Positions 41,875 to 50,058 of a stretch of 64,000 nt of DNA are shown here, piece after piece. The stretch comes from Pseudomonadota bacterium. GTDB lineage: Bacteria; Pseudomonadota; Gammaproteobacteria; Xanthomonadales; Rhodanobacteraceae. The translations under genes and the position numbers were made by a program. Within the stretch, counting starts at the first letter, position 1. Every line of letters begins with the position of its first letter. The notes beneath the pieces are model-generated. The model did no database searches and was not told the DNA's origin. It worked only from the letters and a program-made list of their open reading frames with translations. Where the stretch lies: assembly GCA_018240505.1 (NCBI GenBank), contig JAFEFQ010000238.1, forward strand, positions 61,940 to 125,939, in the 5' to 3' direction.

Positions 41875-43665
41875 CTATCCGAACAGGGCGTCCGGCATCG
41901 CGAGCAGGCTGTCGCTGCCGGCCTCGACCGCGGCCTTGTGCGTGAGCGTGCGCGGCAGGATGCGGGCGAAGTAGAAGCGCGCGGTGTGACGCTTGGCGGC
42001 CTTGAAGTCTGCGGATTGCTTCGATGCCTCGGCCGCGGCGACGCTGCGCGTCCAGAAGTAGGCGAGCGCGACGTAGCCCGAATAGAACAGGTAATCGACC
42101 GCGGCGGCGCCGACTTCATCGGCGTTCGCCATCGCACGCTTGCCGAGCGCGAGGGTGAGGTCGCCCCATTCCTGCGCGGCCTTGGCCAGCGGGCCGATGA
42201 ATTCGGCGAGCGCCGCGTTGCCTGCCTGCGCCTTGCAGAACGCGCCGATCTCCTCGAGGAAATGGCGCAGGCCGACGCCCTGCGTGGCGAGGATCTTGCG
42301 CCCGAGCAGATCGAGCGCCTGGATGCCGGTCGTGCCCTCGTAGATCGTCGTGATGCGCGCGTCGCGCGCGAACTGCTCGATGCCGGTCTCGCGGATGTAG
42401 CCGTGGCCGCCGTGGATCTGCACGGCGTGGTAGGCGCACTCGTTCGCCGCTTCGGTCAGCAGAGCCTTGACGATCGGGATCAGGAACGAGAGCAGTTCGT
42501 CCGCGCGCTTGCGCTCGGCTTCATCGGGCGAGCGCTCGACCAGATCGACCAGGCTCGCCGCGTAGTAGCTCAGCGCGCGCGTGCCCTCGGCGAACGCCTT
42601 CTGCGTGAGCAGCATGCGGCGGATGTCGGCGTGCACGACGAGCGGGTCGGCCGGCTTGTCCGGAAACTTCGGTCCGCTCAGCGAGCGGCCCTGCAGGCGT
42701 TCGCGAGCGTAGGCGAGCGATATCTGGTAGGCGCGTTCGATCAGGCCGAGCCCCTGGATGCCGACCGCGAGGCGCGCGGTGTTCATCATCGTGAACATCG
42801 CGTTGAGCCCCTTGTTCGGCGCGCCGATCAGGTAGCCCTCGGCCGCGTCGAAGTTCATCACGCAGGTGACCGAGGCCTTGATTCCCATCTTGTGCTCGAT
42901 CGCGCCGCAGGCGACCGCGTTGCGTGCGCCCATCCTGCCGTCGCGATCGACCTTGAACTTCGGCACGATGAACAGCGAGATGCCTTTGACGCCCGCGGGC
43001 GCGTCGGGCAGGCGCGCGAGCACGAGGTGGACGATGTTCTCGGTCAGGTCGTGCTCGCCCGCGGTGATGAAGATCTTCGTGCCGCTGATGCGGTAGGTGC
43101 CATCGGGATTGGGTTCCGCACGCGTGCGCAGCAGGCCGAGGTCGGAGCCGCAATGCGGCTCGGTCAGGCACATCGTACCGGTCCAGCGGCCCTCGACGAT
43201 GGGCTTCAAGAAGGCGACACGCTGCCATTCCTCGCCGTGCAGCCGCAGCGCCTCGGAGGCGCCGTGCGAGAGCAGCGGGAAGTTGCCCCAGGACAGGTTG
43301 GCCGAGTCGAGCATTTCCTTGATCGGCGCGCCGATCGATTCGGGCAGATGCTGGCCGCCGTAGGCCTCGGGTGCGTTGAGGCTGCTCCAGCCGCCGTCGA
43401 CATATTGTTTGTACGCCTCCTTGAAGCCCTTCGGCGTGGTCACGTTGCCGGTCGCCTTGTCCAGCGTGCAGCCTTCCTCGTCGCCGCTCGCGTTGAGCGG
43501 CGCCAGCACCTGCTCGCTGAATTTCGCCGCCTCGTCGAAGATCGCGTCGAGCGTATCGCGCGTCGCGGCTTCGCCTCCGGGCAGGCGTGCATATTGCTTT
43601 TCGACGTCGAGCAGGTCGAACAGCACGAAGCGCATGTCGGCAAGCGGTGCGGCGTAACGGGTCAT
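41875..43665 (-). CDS. Acyl-CoA dehydrogenase (600-residue class)
   Basis: This 596-codon flavoenzyme has FAD/substrate motifs MCLTEPHCGSDLGLLRTRAEPN and ISGTKIFITAGEHDL. The C-terminal helical domain has AYHAVQIHGGHGYIRETGIEQFARDARITTIYEGTTGIQALDLLGRKI. An extra C-terminal domain of about 130 residues marks the long AidB/FadE-like class often used for longer or modified acyl-CoAs. No electron-transfer flavoprotein or thiolase genes are adjacent. It starts at ATG 43665. Confidence 0.93.
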   Translation of the reverse strand: MTRYAAPLADMRFVLFDLLDVEKQYARLPGGEAATRDTLDAIFDEAAKFSEQVLAPLNASGDEEGCTLDKATGNVTTPKGFKEAYKQYVDGGWSSLNAPEAYGGQHLPESIGAPIKEMLDSANLSWGNFPLLSHGASEALRLHGEEWQRVAFLKPIVEGRWTGTMCLTEPHCGSDLGLLRTRAEPNPDGTYRISGTKIFITAGEHDLTENIVHLVLARLPDAPAGVKGISLFIVPKFKVDRDGRMGARNAVACGAIEHKMGIKASVTCVMNFDAAEGYLIGAPNKGLNAMFTMMNTARLAVGIQGLGLIERAYQISLAYARERLQGRSLSGPKFPDKPADPLVVHADIRRMLLTQKAFAEGTRALSYYAASLVDLVERSPDEAERKRADELLSFLIPIVKALLTEAANECAYHAVQIHGGHGYIRETGIEQFARDARITTIYEGTTGIQALDLLGRKILATQGVGLRHFLEEIGAFCKAQAGNAALAEFIGPLAKAAQEWGDLTLALGKRAMANADEVGAAAVDYLFYSGYVALAYFWTRSVAAAEASKQSADFKAAKRHTARFYFARILPRTLTHKAAVEAGSDSLLAMPDALFG

Positions 43666-43710
43666 GGAATCGTTCCTGTGTACTTGTATATTTTCGAGAT
43701 GCCGGATGCG

Positions 43711-44181
43711 TCAGCGGTACTGGTTCGGGATGCCGGGCACCGGCGACAGCCGGCTCCTGTGTTCGAACTTGAAGTCCTTGTCCGCGGCGGGTACGCCGAT
43801 CGTGCCCTTGAGTTCGTATGCCGCGCCGCCGGGCGCCTTCACGTCGAGCGCGAACGCCTTCTGCAGGTCGCTGCCCGGCGAGATCGTGGTTTCGACGATG
43901 TCGGCGTTGAGGCCGGGGATGTCCATTTCCGGTTTCAGGTCCAGTTGCGTGGCTTCGATGCCGCTGACGCGCAGTTCGGCCTTGAGCGTCGAGTAATGCA
44001 CGGTCTTGTCGGAAAAGTTCTCGAGCCGGATCGACAGCTTCCAGCGCCCGTCCGGCTGCACCTCGAGCAACTGGATCGACGCGTTCGGCGGATTGATCGG
44101 GTGCTTGACTCCGCCGCCGAAACAGCCGGCGAGCGAGACGAGAACGACGGCGAGAGCGGCAACTCGAAGCAGACGGGCCAT
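43711..44181 (-). CDS. LEA14/Water-stress-type (WHy) lipoprotein
   Basis: This 156-codon protein has a lipobox (VLVSLAGCFGG, Cys at about 20). The mature part reads as one immunoglobulin-like LEA type-2 domain: QLLEVQPDGRWKLSIRLENFSDKTVHYSTLKAELRVSG. Proteins of this fold sit in the cell envelope with undefined roles. It lies 45 bp upstream of the acyl-CoA dehydrogenase gene on the same strand. Confidence 0.75.
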   Translation of the reverse strand: MARLLRVAALAVVLVSLAGCFGGGVKHPINPPNASIQLLEVQPDGRWKLSIRLENFSDKTVHYSTLKAELRVSGIEATQLDLKPEMDIPGLNADIVETTISPGSDLQKAFALDVKAPGGAAYELKGTIGVPAADKDFKFEHRSRLSPVPGIPNQYR

Positions 44182-44295
44182 GGAGCGGACTCGATGCGAT
44201 GTGGCGGAGCGCTACATTAGCCAAAACCGCGTGGCGGCGGAAGCGCAGCCGCGTGCGCCGTCGTTTGAAACGCGGGGACTGGTAAAATTCGTCGC

Positions 44296-46116
44296 ATGGC
44301 AACATCCGCGCTCGACATTCTCCATCGCGTTTTCGGTTATGCCGGTTTCCGCGGCGAGCAGCAGGCGATCATCGCGCAGGTCGCGGGCGGCGGCGATGCG
44401 CTCGTGCTGATGCCGACCGGCGGCGGCAAGTCGCTGTGCTACCAGATCCCGGCGTTGCTGCGCGACGGCACGGCGATCGTCGTCTCGCCGCTGATCGCGC
44501 TGATGCAGGACCAGGTCGAGGCGCTGCGCCAGTTCGGCGTCGCCGCGGCGTTCCTCAATTCCAGCCTCGATGCGCGTGCGCAGTCCGAGGTCGAGCGCGA
44601 TTTCGCCGCCGGCAGGCTGAAACTGCTCTACGTCGCCCCCGAGCGGCTGCTGAGCGAACGCTGCCTCGACCTGATCGCGAAGACGAAGGTCGCGCTGTTC
44701 GCGATCGACGAGGCGCACTGTGTCTCGCAGTGGGGCCACGATTTCCGCCCCGAGTATCGACAGCTCACGATCCTGCACGAGCGCTTTCCCGACATTCCGC
44801 GCATTGCCCTGACCGCGACGGCCGACGCGCCGACGCGCCGCGAGATCGTCGAACGCCTGAATCTCGGCGGCGCGCGCCAGTTCGTCTCGAGCTTCGATCG
44901 AAAAAATATACTTTATCGCGTCGTGGAAAAAGACAATTCCCGGCGCCAGCTCAAGGATTTCCTCGGCCAGCACCAGGGCGAGTCGGGCATCGTCTACTGC
45001 CTGTCGCGGCGCAAGGTCGAGGAAACGGCGGCATGGCTCTGCGAGCAGGGCATCGCTGCGCTGCCGTATCACGCCGGCATGGATGCGGGCACGCGCGCGC
45101 GCAACCAGCAACGATTCCTGCGCGAAGACGCCATCGTCATGTGCGCCACGATCGCGTTCGGCATGGGCATCGACAAGCCCGACGTGCGTTTCGTCGCCCA
45201 CGTGGACCTGCCCAAGAGCCTCGAAGGGTACTATCAGGAAACCGGTCGCGCCGGCCGCGATGGCCTGCCGGCCGAGGCGTGGATGTGTTACGGGCTCGGC
45301 GACGTCGTGACGCTCGCGCAGTTCATCGCCCAGTCCGAATCGGGCGAGGAGCGCAAGCGCGTCGAACGCGCCAAGCTCGACGCGCTTCTCGGCTACGCGG
45401 AAATCTCGACCTGCCGGCGCCGCCATCTGCTCGCCTATTTCGGCGAGAAAGCGGAAAATGATAATTGTGGAAATTGCGACAATTGTCTGAGCCCGCCCGT
45501 TGCCTTCGACGGTACCGAACTCGCGCAGAAGGCGTTGTCCTGTGTTTATCGCACGGGGCAGCGCTACGGTGTCGGTCATCTGACGAACGTGCTGCGCGGC
45601 GTCGACGACGAGCGCGTGCGCTCGCTGGCCCACGACCGCCTCAGCGTCTTCGGCATCGGCGCCGGTCTCGACGAGCGCCAGTGGCGCGCGATTTTCCGCC
45701 AACTCGTCGCCAACGGCCTGCTCGCGACCGATGCCGACGGCTATGGTGTGCTGCGCTTGACCCAGAGTGCGCGCGGCGTACTGCGCGGGGAAACCCGCGT
45801 ATCGCTGCGCAAGCCGGCGAGCCGCGAGGAGCGCCGCGTCACGCGCAAGGCCGCGCGCGGCGAGCGCACGCGCCAGAGCCTGGACATCGCGCCGCACGAG
45901 GCGCCGCTGTGGGACGCGCTGCGCGCGACGCGCGCGCGCCTCGCGCGCGAGCAGGGCGTGCCGGCCTACGTGATCTTCCACGATGCGACCCTGCTCGAGA
46001 TGCTGCGTGCGCGCCCGCGAGACGCGGACGAACTCGGCGCAATCAGCGGCGTCGGCGCGGCCAAGCTCGAACGCTACGGCGGCGCCTTTCTCGACACGGT
46101 GCGCGAAGCCGCCTGA
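44296..46116 (+). CDS. recQ: ATP-dependent DNA helicase RecQ
   Basis: This is a 606-codon protein from ATG 44296. Helicase motifs are [15 protein letters not shown], Walker [18 protein letters not shown], Walker [32 protein letters not shown], and motif [12 protein letters not shown]. The RQC zinc site is at DNCGNCDNC with an upstream Cys in [13 protein letters not shown]-terminal HRDC domain ([29 protein letters not shown]) completes the standard RecQ layout. It acts in recombination repair. Two patches of AT-ending codons occur at 44899-44926 and 45448-45489, the second exactly over the zinc cysteines. Confidence 0.97.
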   Translation: MATSALDILHRVFGYAGFRGEQQAIIAQVAGGGDALVLMPTGGGKSLCYQIPALLRDGTAIVVSPLIALMQDQVEALRQFGVAAAFLNSSLDARAQSEVERDFAAGRLKLLYVAPERLLSERCLDLIAKTKVALFAIDEAHCVSQWGHDFRPEYRQLTILHERFPDIPRIALTATADAPTRREIVERLNLGGARQFVSSFDRKNILYRVVEKDNSRRQLKDFLGQHQGESGIVYCLSRRKVEETAAWLCEQGIAALPYHAGMDAGTRARNQQRFLREDAIVMCATIAFGMGIDKPDVRFVAHVDLPKSLEGYYQETGRAGRDGLPAEAWMCYGLGDVVTLAQFIAQSESGEERKRVERAKLDALLGYAEISTCRRRHLLAYFGEKAENDNCGNCDNCLSPPVAFDGTELAQKALSCVYRTGQRYGVGHLTNVLRGVDDERVRSLAHDRLSVFGIGAGLDERQWRAIFRQLVANGLLATDADGYGVLRLTQSARGVLRGETRVSLRKPASREERRVTRKAARGERTRQSLDIAPHEAPLWDALRATRARLAREQGVPAYVIFHDATLLEMLRARPRDADELGAISGVGAAKLERYGGAFLDTVREAA

Positions 46117-46432
46117 GCCGACTTCGCCGTTGCGCCGTGCAGAAAACCTTAATGCGTGCTGTAGAAAATGACCGTTTTTCGGCGTCGCCGCTTCCGCGCG
46201 CGGGCCGCGGGCACTAAAATGCCGGCCTGGCGCGGACTTACGTAAGGGCGCCTCGAAAAACCGTAGCGAGCGAAGAGAATTTGCGCGACGCCGGAGCGCA
46301 GGAACCGGAGTGTACATAGCAGTACATGAGGATTCCGAGCACCGCCGGCGCGCAAATTGTCGAGCGCAGCAGGTTTTTCGAGGTGCCCATAATTCAAAAG
46401 CGCCCCGATTCCCGTATCCCCGAGGTTACTCC
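46117..46432. other. Intergenic region recQ to MtnX-like gene
   Basis: These 316 bases hold no gene. The first half (46117-46245) shows nothing recognisable except possible promoter space. The second half is occupied by the long inverted-repeat element at 46246-46388. Start codons inside that element are in frame with the downstream gene but give non-homologous residues. Confidence 0.5.
46246..46388 (+). repeat. Dispersed structured repeat, copy 1, upstream of the MtnX-like phosphatase gene
   Basis: The element is bounded by a 17-bp inverted repeat with one mismatch (46246-46262 and 46372-46388; arms contain CCTCGAAAAACC / GGTTTTTCGAGG). Inside, a second inverted repeat pairs GAATTTGCGCG with CGCGCAAATT. 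The centre is a 42-bp core (46293-46334) with stem TGTAC/GTACA and a 6-base loop. The same core recurs at 58757-58798 with the stem unchanged and the loop altered. It ends 44 bp before the phosphatase start, so it is likely transcribed as a 5' leader. Confidence 0.7.
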
Positions 46433-47143
46433 GTGTCCGACTGGACCCTGCTTTGCGACTTCGACGGCACGATTTCCGTCGAGGACACCACCGATACCCT
46501 GCTCGAGCGCTTCGGCAAGCCGGGCTGGGAAAAGCTCGAAGACGAATGGAAGGCCGGCCGCATCGGCTCGCGCGAGTGCATGGCCGGGCAGGTCGCCCTG
46601 CTCGACATGAGCCGCGCCGAACTCGACAAACACCTGACCGAGCGCGCGATCGATCCGGGCTTCGCCGCGTTCGTCGCCTACGCGAAAGCGCACGGCATGC
46701 CGATCGAGATCCTCAGCGACGGGCTCGACTACGCGATCCATTTCATCCTGCAGCACTACGATTTCGACTATCTGCACGTGACCGCGAATCGGCTCGAGCA
46801 GATCGGCGATCGCCGCTGGCGCCTCGGTTTCCCGAATTCGAGCGCGACCTGTCGCGCCAACAGCGGTACCTGCAAGTGCACGGTCAACGCCAAGGCTCAG
46901 GGTTCGCGCAGTCGGGTGCTGATGATCGGCGACGGCGCATCCGATTTCTGCGTCGCCGAGTCGGCCGATTTCGTCTTTGCCAAGGGCAAGCTCATCGACT
47001 ACTGCCGCGCGAAGAACATCGCGCACGCGCCGATCAAGGACTTCGCCGAGGCGCTTGCGCTGTTGCCGGCGCTGGCCTCGGGGAAATTGGCCGCCGTGAG
47101 CCGTCCGCCAGCGGCACCGTTGCCGAACGTGGTTTCGGCTTAG
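46433..47143 (+). CDS. MtnX-like HAD-IB family phosphatase
   Basis: This is a 236-codon protein, most likely from GTG 46433 (VSDWTLLCDFDGTISVED); the ATG upstream at 46310 lies in the repeat. HAD motifs: nucleophile Asp9 and Asp11 in DFDGT, ILSDGLDYAI (motif II region), and MIGDGASDFCVAE (motif IV). The capping segment is of the PSP/MtnX type. The cysteine-rich stretch CRANSGTCKC before motif IV is notable. MtnX acts in methionine salvage, but no other salvage genes are adjacent, so the substrate is open. The 79-bp gap to the aminotransferase gene suggests possible cotranscription. Confidence 0.85.
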   Translation: MSDWTLLCDFDGTISVEDTTDTLLERFGKPGWEKLEDEWKAGRIGSRECMAGQVALLDMSRAELDKHLTERAIDPGFAAFVAYAKAHGMPIEILSDGLDYAIHFILQHYDFDYLHVTANRLEQIGDRRWRLGFPNSSATCRANSGTCKCTVNAKAQGSRSRVLMIGDGASDFCVAESADFVFAKGKLIDYCRAKNIAHAPIKDFAEALALLPALASGKLAAVSRPPAAPLPNVVSA

Positions 47144-47222
47144 ACTTTTCCGCAAATCCCATGCCGTCGACCCAGTCATGGCGGGGATGACGAAAGAAAC
47201 ATTTTCCCTTCGAGATTCATCC

Positions 47223-48572
47223 ATGTCCAACACCCAACTCATCGCCGGCATCGATACCTCCGGCAGCGGCAAGCTGTTCGAAGCCGCGTGCAAGCTCATC
47301 CCGGGCGGCGTCAACAGCACCGCGCGCGCGACCTGGTCGGGCTGGAATCCATACCCGCTGTTCGTGGACAAGGGCGAGGGTTCGCGCCTCACCGACGTCG
47401 ACGGCAACGTCTACATCGACTACCTGCTCGGCCTCGGCCCGATGATCTTCGGCCACCGCCCGCCGCGCGTGACCCAGGCCGTGGTCGATTTCATCCAGCA
47501 GCGCGGCACCGTGTTCGCGCTGCCGACCGCGGACGAGGCGCGCCTCGCGCAGAAGATCGTCGACGCGGTGCCGAGCGTGGACATGGTGCGCCTGTGCAAC
47601 ACCGGCACCGAGGCCGTGCTCTACGCGACGCGCCTCGCCCGCGCATTCGCCAAACGCAACAAGATCATCCGCTTCGAGGGCATGTACCACGGCTTCTCCG
47701 ACGGCGTGTACTGGAGCAAGCATCCGAACATCGCCAAGGCCGGCCCCGACAATCACCCGATTCCGGTGGCGCAGGGCCCGGGCATGCCGAAGGGCGTCGA
47801 GGAAAACCTGATCATCCTGCCGTGGAACGACGCGCAGGCGCTGGCCGACACGATCGCGCGCGAAGGCGACAACATCGCCGCCGTGCTGACCGAGCCGGTC
47901 ATGTGCAACACCGGCTGCATCCTGCCGCAGCCCGGCTATCTCGAGGCGATGCGCGAGCTGACGCTCAAGCACGGCATCGTGCTGATCTTCGACGAAGTCA
48001 TCACCGGTTTCCGCCTCGGCCTCGCGGGCGCGCAGGGCCGCCTCGGCATCAAGCCGGACCTGTCGGTGTTCGCCAAGGGCGTCGGCGGCGGCTTCCCGGT
48101 CGCGGCGATGGGCGGCCGCGCCGACATCATGGCGCTGGTCGCCAATGGCACGGTGTCGATGGCCGGCACCTACAGCGCCAACGGCATCGCGATCGCCGCG
48201 GCCAACGCCGCGCTCGACGAACTCAACACGCCGGGGCTGCATGCGAAGCTCGATGCGGTGTCCGACGCGTTGCGCTTCGGCCTGGAAAAAGTGCTGAAGG
48301 ACGCGGGCCTGCCGGCCTACGTCGTCGGCATCGGCCCGTTGATGCAGGTCTGGTTCGCGGACGCGCCGATCCACAACTACCGCGACGCCGAGCGCCACGC
48401 CGACCAGAAGATTTTCGATGTCTGGTGGCGCGGCATGTTGGCGCGCGGCGTGCTGTTCCATCCGGGCGCCTACGAGAACCTGTTCGTTTCCACCGCGCAT
48501 ACGCACGAAGACGTGGCGAAGACGCTCGCGGCGGCGAAGGAAGTGGCGGCGGAACTGGCGCGCAACGCCTGA
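47223..48572 (+). CDS. Class III PLP aminotransferase, glutamate-1-semialdehyde aminomutase-like
   Basis: This 449-codon protein starts at ATG 47223 (MSNTQLIAGIDTSGSGKLFE). It has the HemL-like N-terminus (AACKLIPGGVNSTARA), MVRLCNTGTEAVLYATRLARA, FEGMYHGFSDG, LIFDEVITGFRLGLAGAQ (PLP Asp), and the Schiff-base Lys in VFAKGVGGGFPVAAMGG. Canonical HemL has GKIIGGGMPVGAFGG and VNSPVRAF, so this differs at several signature positions. It may be a paralogue acting on another amino acid or amine, and not tetrapyrrole synthesis. It converges with the di-heme peroxidase gene. Confidence 0.85.
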   Translation: MSNTQLIAGIDTSGSGKLFEAACKLIPGGVNSTARATWSGWNPYPLFVDKGEGSRLTDVDGNVYIDYLLGLGPMIFGHRPPRVTQAVVDFIQQRGTVFALPTADEARLAQKIVDAVPSVDMVRLCNTGTEAVLYATRLARAFAKRNKIIRFEGMYHGFSDGVYWSKHPNIAKAGPDNHPIPVAQGPGMPKGVEENLIILPWNDAQALADTIAREGDNIAAVLTEPVMCNTGCILPQPGYLEAMRELTLKHGIVLIFDEVITGFRLGLAGAQGRLGIKPDLSVFAKGVGGGFPVAAMGGRADIMALVANGTVSMAGTYSANGIAIAAANAALDELNTPGLHAKLDAVSDALRFGLEKVLKDAGLPAYVVGIGPLMQVWFADAPIHNYRDAERHADQKIFDVWWRGMLARGVLFHPGAYENLFVSTAHTHEDVAKTLAAAKEVAAELARNA

Positions 48573-48581
48573 TTGCCATTT

Positions 48582-49529
48582 TTATAGCGGACGCCCGCAT
48601 GCCGTTGCGGGCAGGCTGAAGGCGGGGTTGGTCAGGAAATCGCGGTCGGTCAGCGCCTCGAGAAACGCTTCGAGTGCGTGCAAAGTGTCGGCCGGATAGT
48701 GCAGGCCGTGACGCGCGATCGCATCGCCCGGCGTGCGTGCGGAACCGTCGTGCAGGTACGGCGCGGTCACCGACAGGTTGCGCAACGACGGCGTGCGGAA
48801 CTTGCCGCGATCGGCGTCGTTGCCGGTGACCTCGAACAGGCCCTGATCCGCGGCGTTCGCATCGACCGCGCCCAGGCGATGGAAGGCAAGATCGGTGAAC
48901 AGCTTGCCTGCGTGGCAGCTCGCGCAGTCGCGGTCGAATATCCTGCGGCCCGCCACGGCATCGAGGGACAGATGGCCGCGGTCGTAATTGCTGCCGTACG
49001 CCACCAGCGTGCGCTCGAACGCGGCGATCGCGCGCACGACGTTGGGGTAACCGATCGCATCGGCGCCGCCGGGAAATGCCGCGGCGAACATCCGGCGATA
49101 GCAGGCGTCGCGCCGCAGGCGGCGCGCGATTTCCGGCTCCTGCCCGGCCATGCCCATTTCCACCGGATGCGTGCCGAGGATCGGGACGGCGATCTGCGCT
49201 TCGAGCGTGGCCAGGCGCGGATCGGCCCAGGTCAGCGGCGACAGCTCGCCGACGTTGGCGAGGCCAGGAATATTGCGGCGGCCCGGTTCGTCGGTCACGC
49301 CGGGATGGCTGCGATTGCTGTCGGTGAAGCCGTGGCGCTGCTCGTGGCACGTGGCGCAGGACATCGTGCCGTCGCGCGACAGGTCGGCGTCGTAGAACAG
49401 ACGGCGTCCAAGTTCGACGCGGGCCGCCGTCGCCGCTTCGTCGCCGGCTGCGCAAGCGTATCCGCCGATGACGCAGGCGGCGCCAAGCGCGAGCCGCGCC
49501 AGCGCGACCAGGATACCGCCGCGCCTCAT
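48582..49529 (-). CDS. Di-heme cytochrome c peroxidase-family protein (MbnH/BthA-like)
   Basis: This is a 315-codon protein from ATG 49529, with a hydrophobic N-terminus (lipobox-like GYAC at 26 or a cleaved signal). The two c-type heme sites are CATCH (58-62) and CASCH (202-206). Other CcpA/MauG-superfamily features are NIPGLANVGELSPLTWADPRLATLEAQI and RTPSLRNLSVTAPYLHDGSARTPGDAI. The start overlaps the preceding gene's stop by 4 bp, so it is the third gene of the TonB-receptor operon. MbnH, a member of this superfamily, oxidises a partner protein in copper uptake; an analogous role here is inference. Confidence 0.85.
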   Translation of the reverse strand: MRRGGILVALARLALGAACVIGGYACAAGDEAATAARVELGRRLFYDADLSRDGTMSCATCHEQRHGFTDSNRSHPGVTDEPGRRNIPGLANVGELSPLTWADPRLATLEAQIAVPILGTHPVEMGMAGQEPEIARRLRRDACYRRMFAAAFPGGADAIGYPNVVRAIAAFERTLVAYGSNYDRGHLSLDAVAGRRIFDRDCASCHAGKLFTDLAFHRLGAVDANAADQGLFEVTGNDADRGKFRTPSLRNLSVTAPYLHDGSARTPGDAIARHGLHYPADTLHALEAFLEALTDRDFLTNPAFSLPATACGRPL

Positions 49530-50044
49530 TTCTCCGCTACGGCGAGAACGTTGATCCGCGGCGTGCCGTTGGCGGAAATCTGCAGGGTGTAGTGACCCGC
49601 GGGCACGACGTAGTCCACCATCTTGCGGATGCCGGTGCAGTCGGGACCATGGCCATGCGCGACCGAGCGCAGCGCGCCGTCCTTGCCGGCGAGGTCGATC
49701 CACGCGGCCGTGCTCAACGCGATGCGATACGTGCCCGCCTGCGCGACGTCCAACCCGAGCAGACCGCCGTAGCTGACCGAGCCGCCCGGTTTCTCCGGGC
49801 GCAGCGCGTAGTGCACGTCGGGCGTGGGCAGCAGTGTCACGCTGGCGGCTTTGCCGGCAGTCAGGGGCGGAGCCTTGGCGGGTTCGCTGCCGGCCGTGAC
49901 CGCAGCAGGGCTGCTCCACGGGGCCAATGCCCCGGAGGGCGCAACCTCGGCCGCACACGCCGGCTTGGCGGCCGGCATTTCTTCGGCGGCCGGCGCCGCG
50001 CCTGCGGTGATCGTCAGCAGGATGAGTGCAATGCGATGGTGCAT
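49526..50044 (-). CDS. Small secreted protein encoded between TonB receptor and di-heme peroxidase
   Basis: This is a 172-codon protein from ATG 50044 (MHHRIALILLTITAGAAPA), preceded by a good GGAGGA ribosome-binding site 8-9 bases upstream; a TTG start at 50062 would add six residues. It has a signal peptide and then a beta-rich domain with PEKPGGSVSYGGLLGLDVAQAGTYRIALS and HGHGPDCTGIRKMVDYVVPAGHYTLQISANGTP. From memory, similar proteins occur beside TonB receptors in other alpha- and gammaproteobacteria, sometimes misannotated as homogentisate dioxygenase. Function is unknown. It is probably periplasmic and a partner of the two flanking products. Confidence 0.75.
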   Translation of the reverse strand: MHHRIALILLTITAGAAPAAEEMPAAKPACAAEVAPSGALAPWSSPAAVTAGSEPAKAPPLTAGKAASVTLLPTPDVHYALRPEKPGGSVSYGGLLGLDVAQAGTYRIALSTAAWIDLAGKDGALRSVAHGHGPDCTGIRKMVDYVVPAGHYTLQISANGTPRINVLAVAEK

Positions 50045-50058
50045 GGTCCGGGTCCTCC

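Noticed and set aside
46310..46432. An earlier start (46310) for the MtnX-like phosphatase
   Set aside because: It lies inside the structured repeat and adds 41 residues unlike the family. GTG 46433 fits the HAD N-terminus.
49526..50044. Calling the small secreted protein MbnP or homogentisate dioxygenase
   Set aside because: It shows neither MbnP nor cupin-dioxygenase motifs. The similarity is only in operon layout, so no function is assigned.
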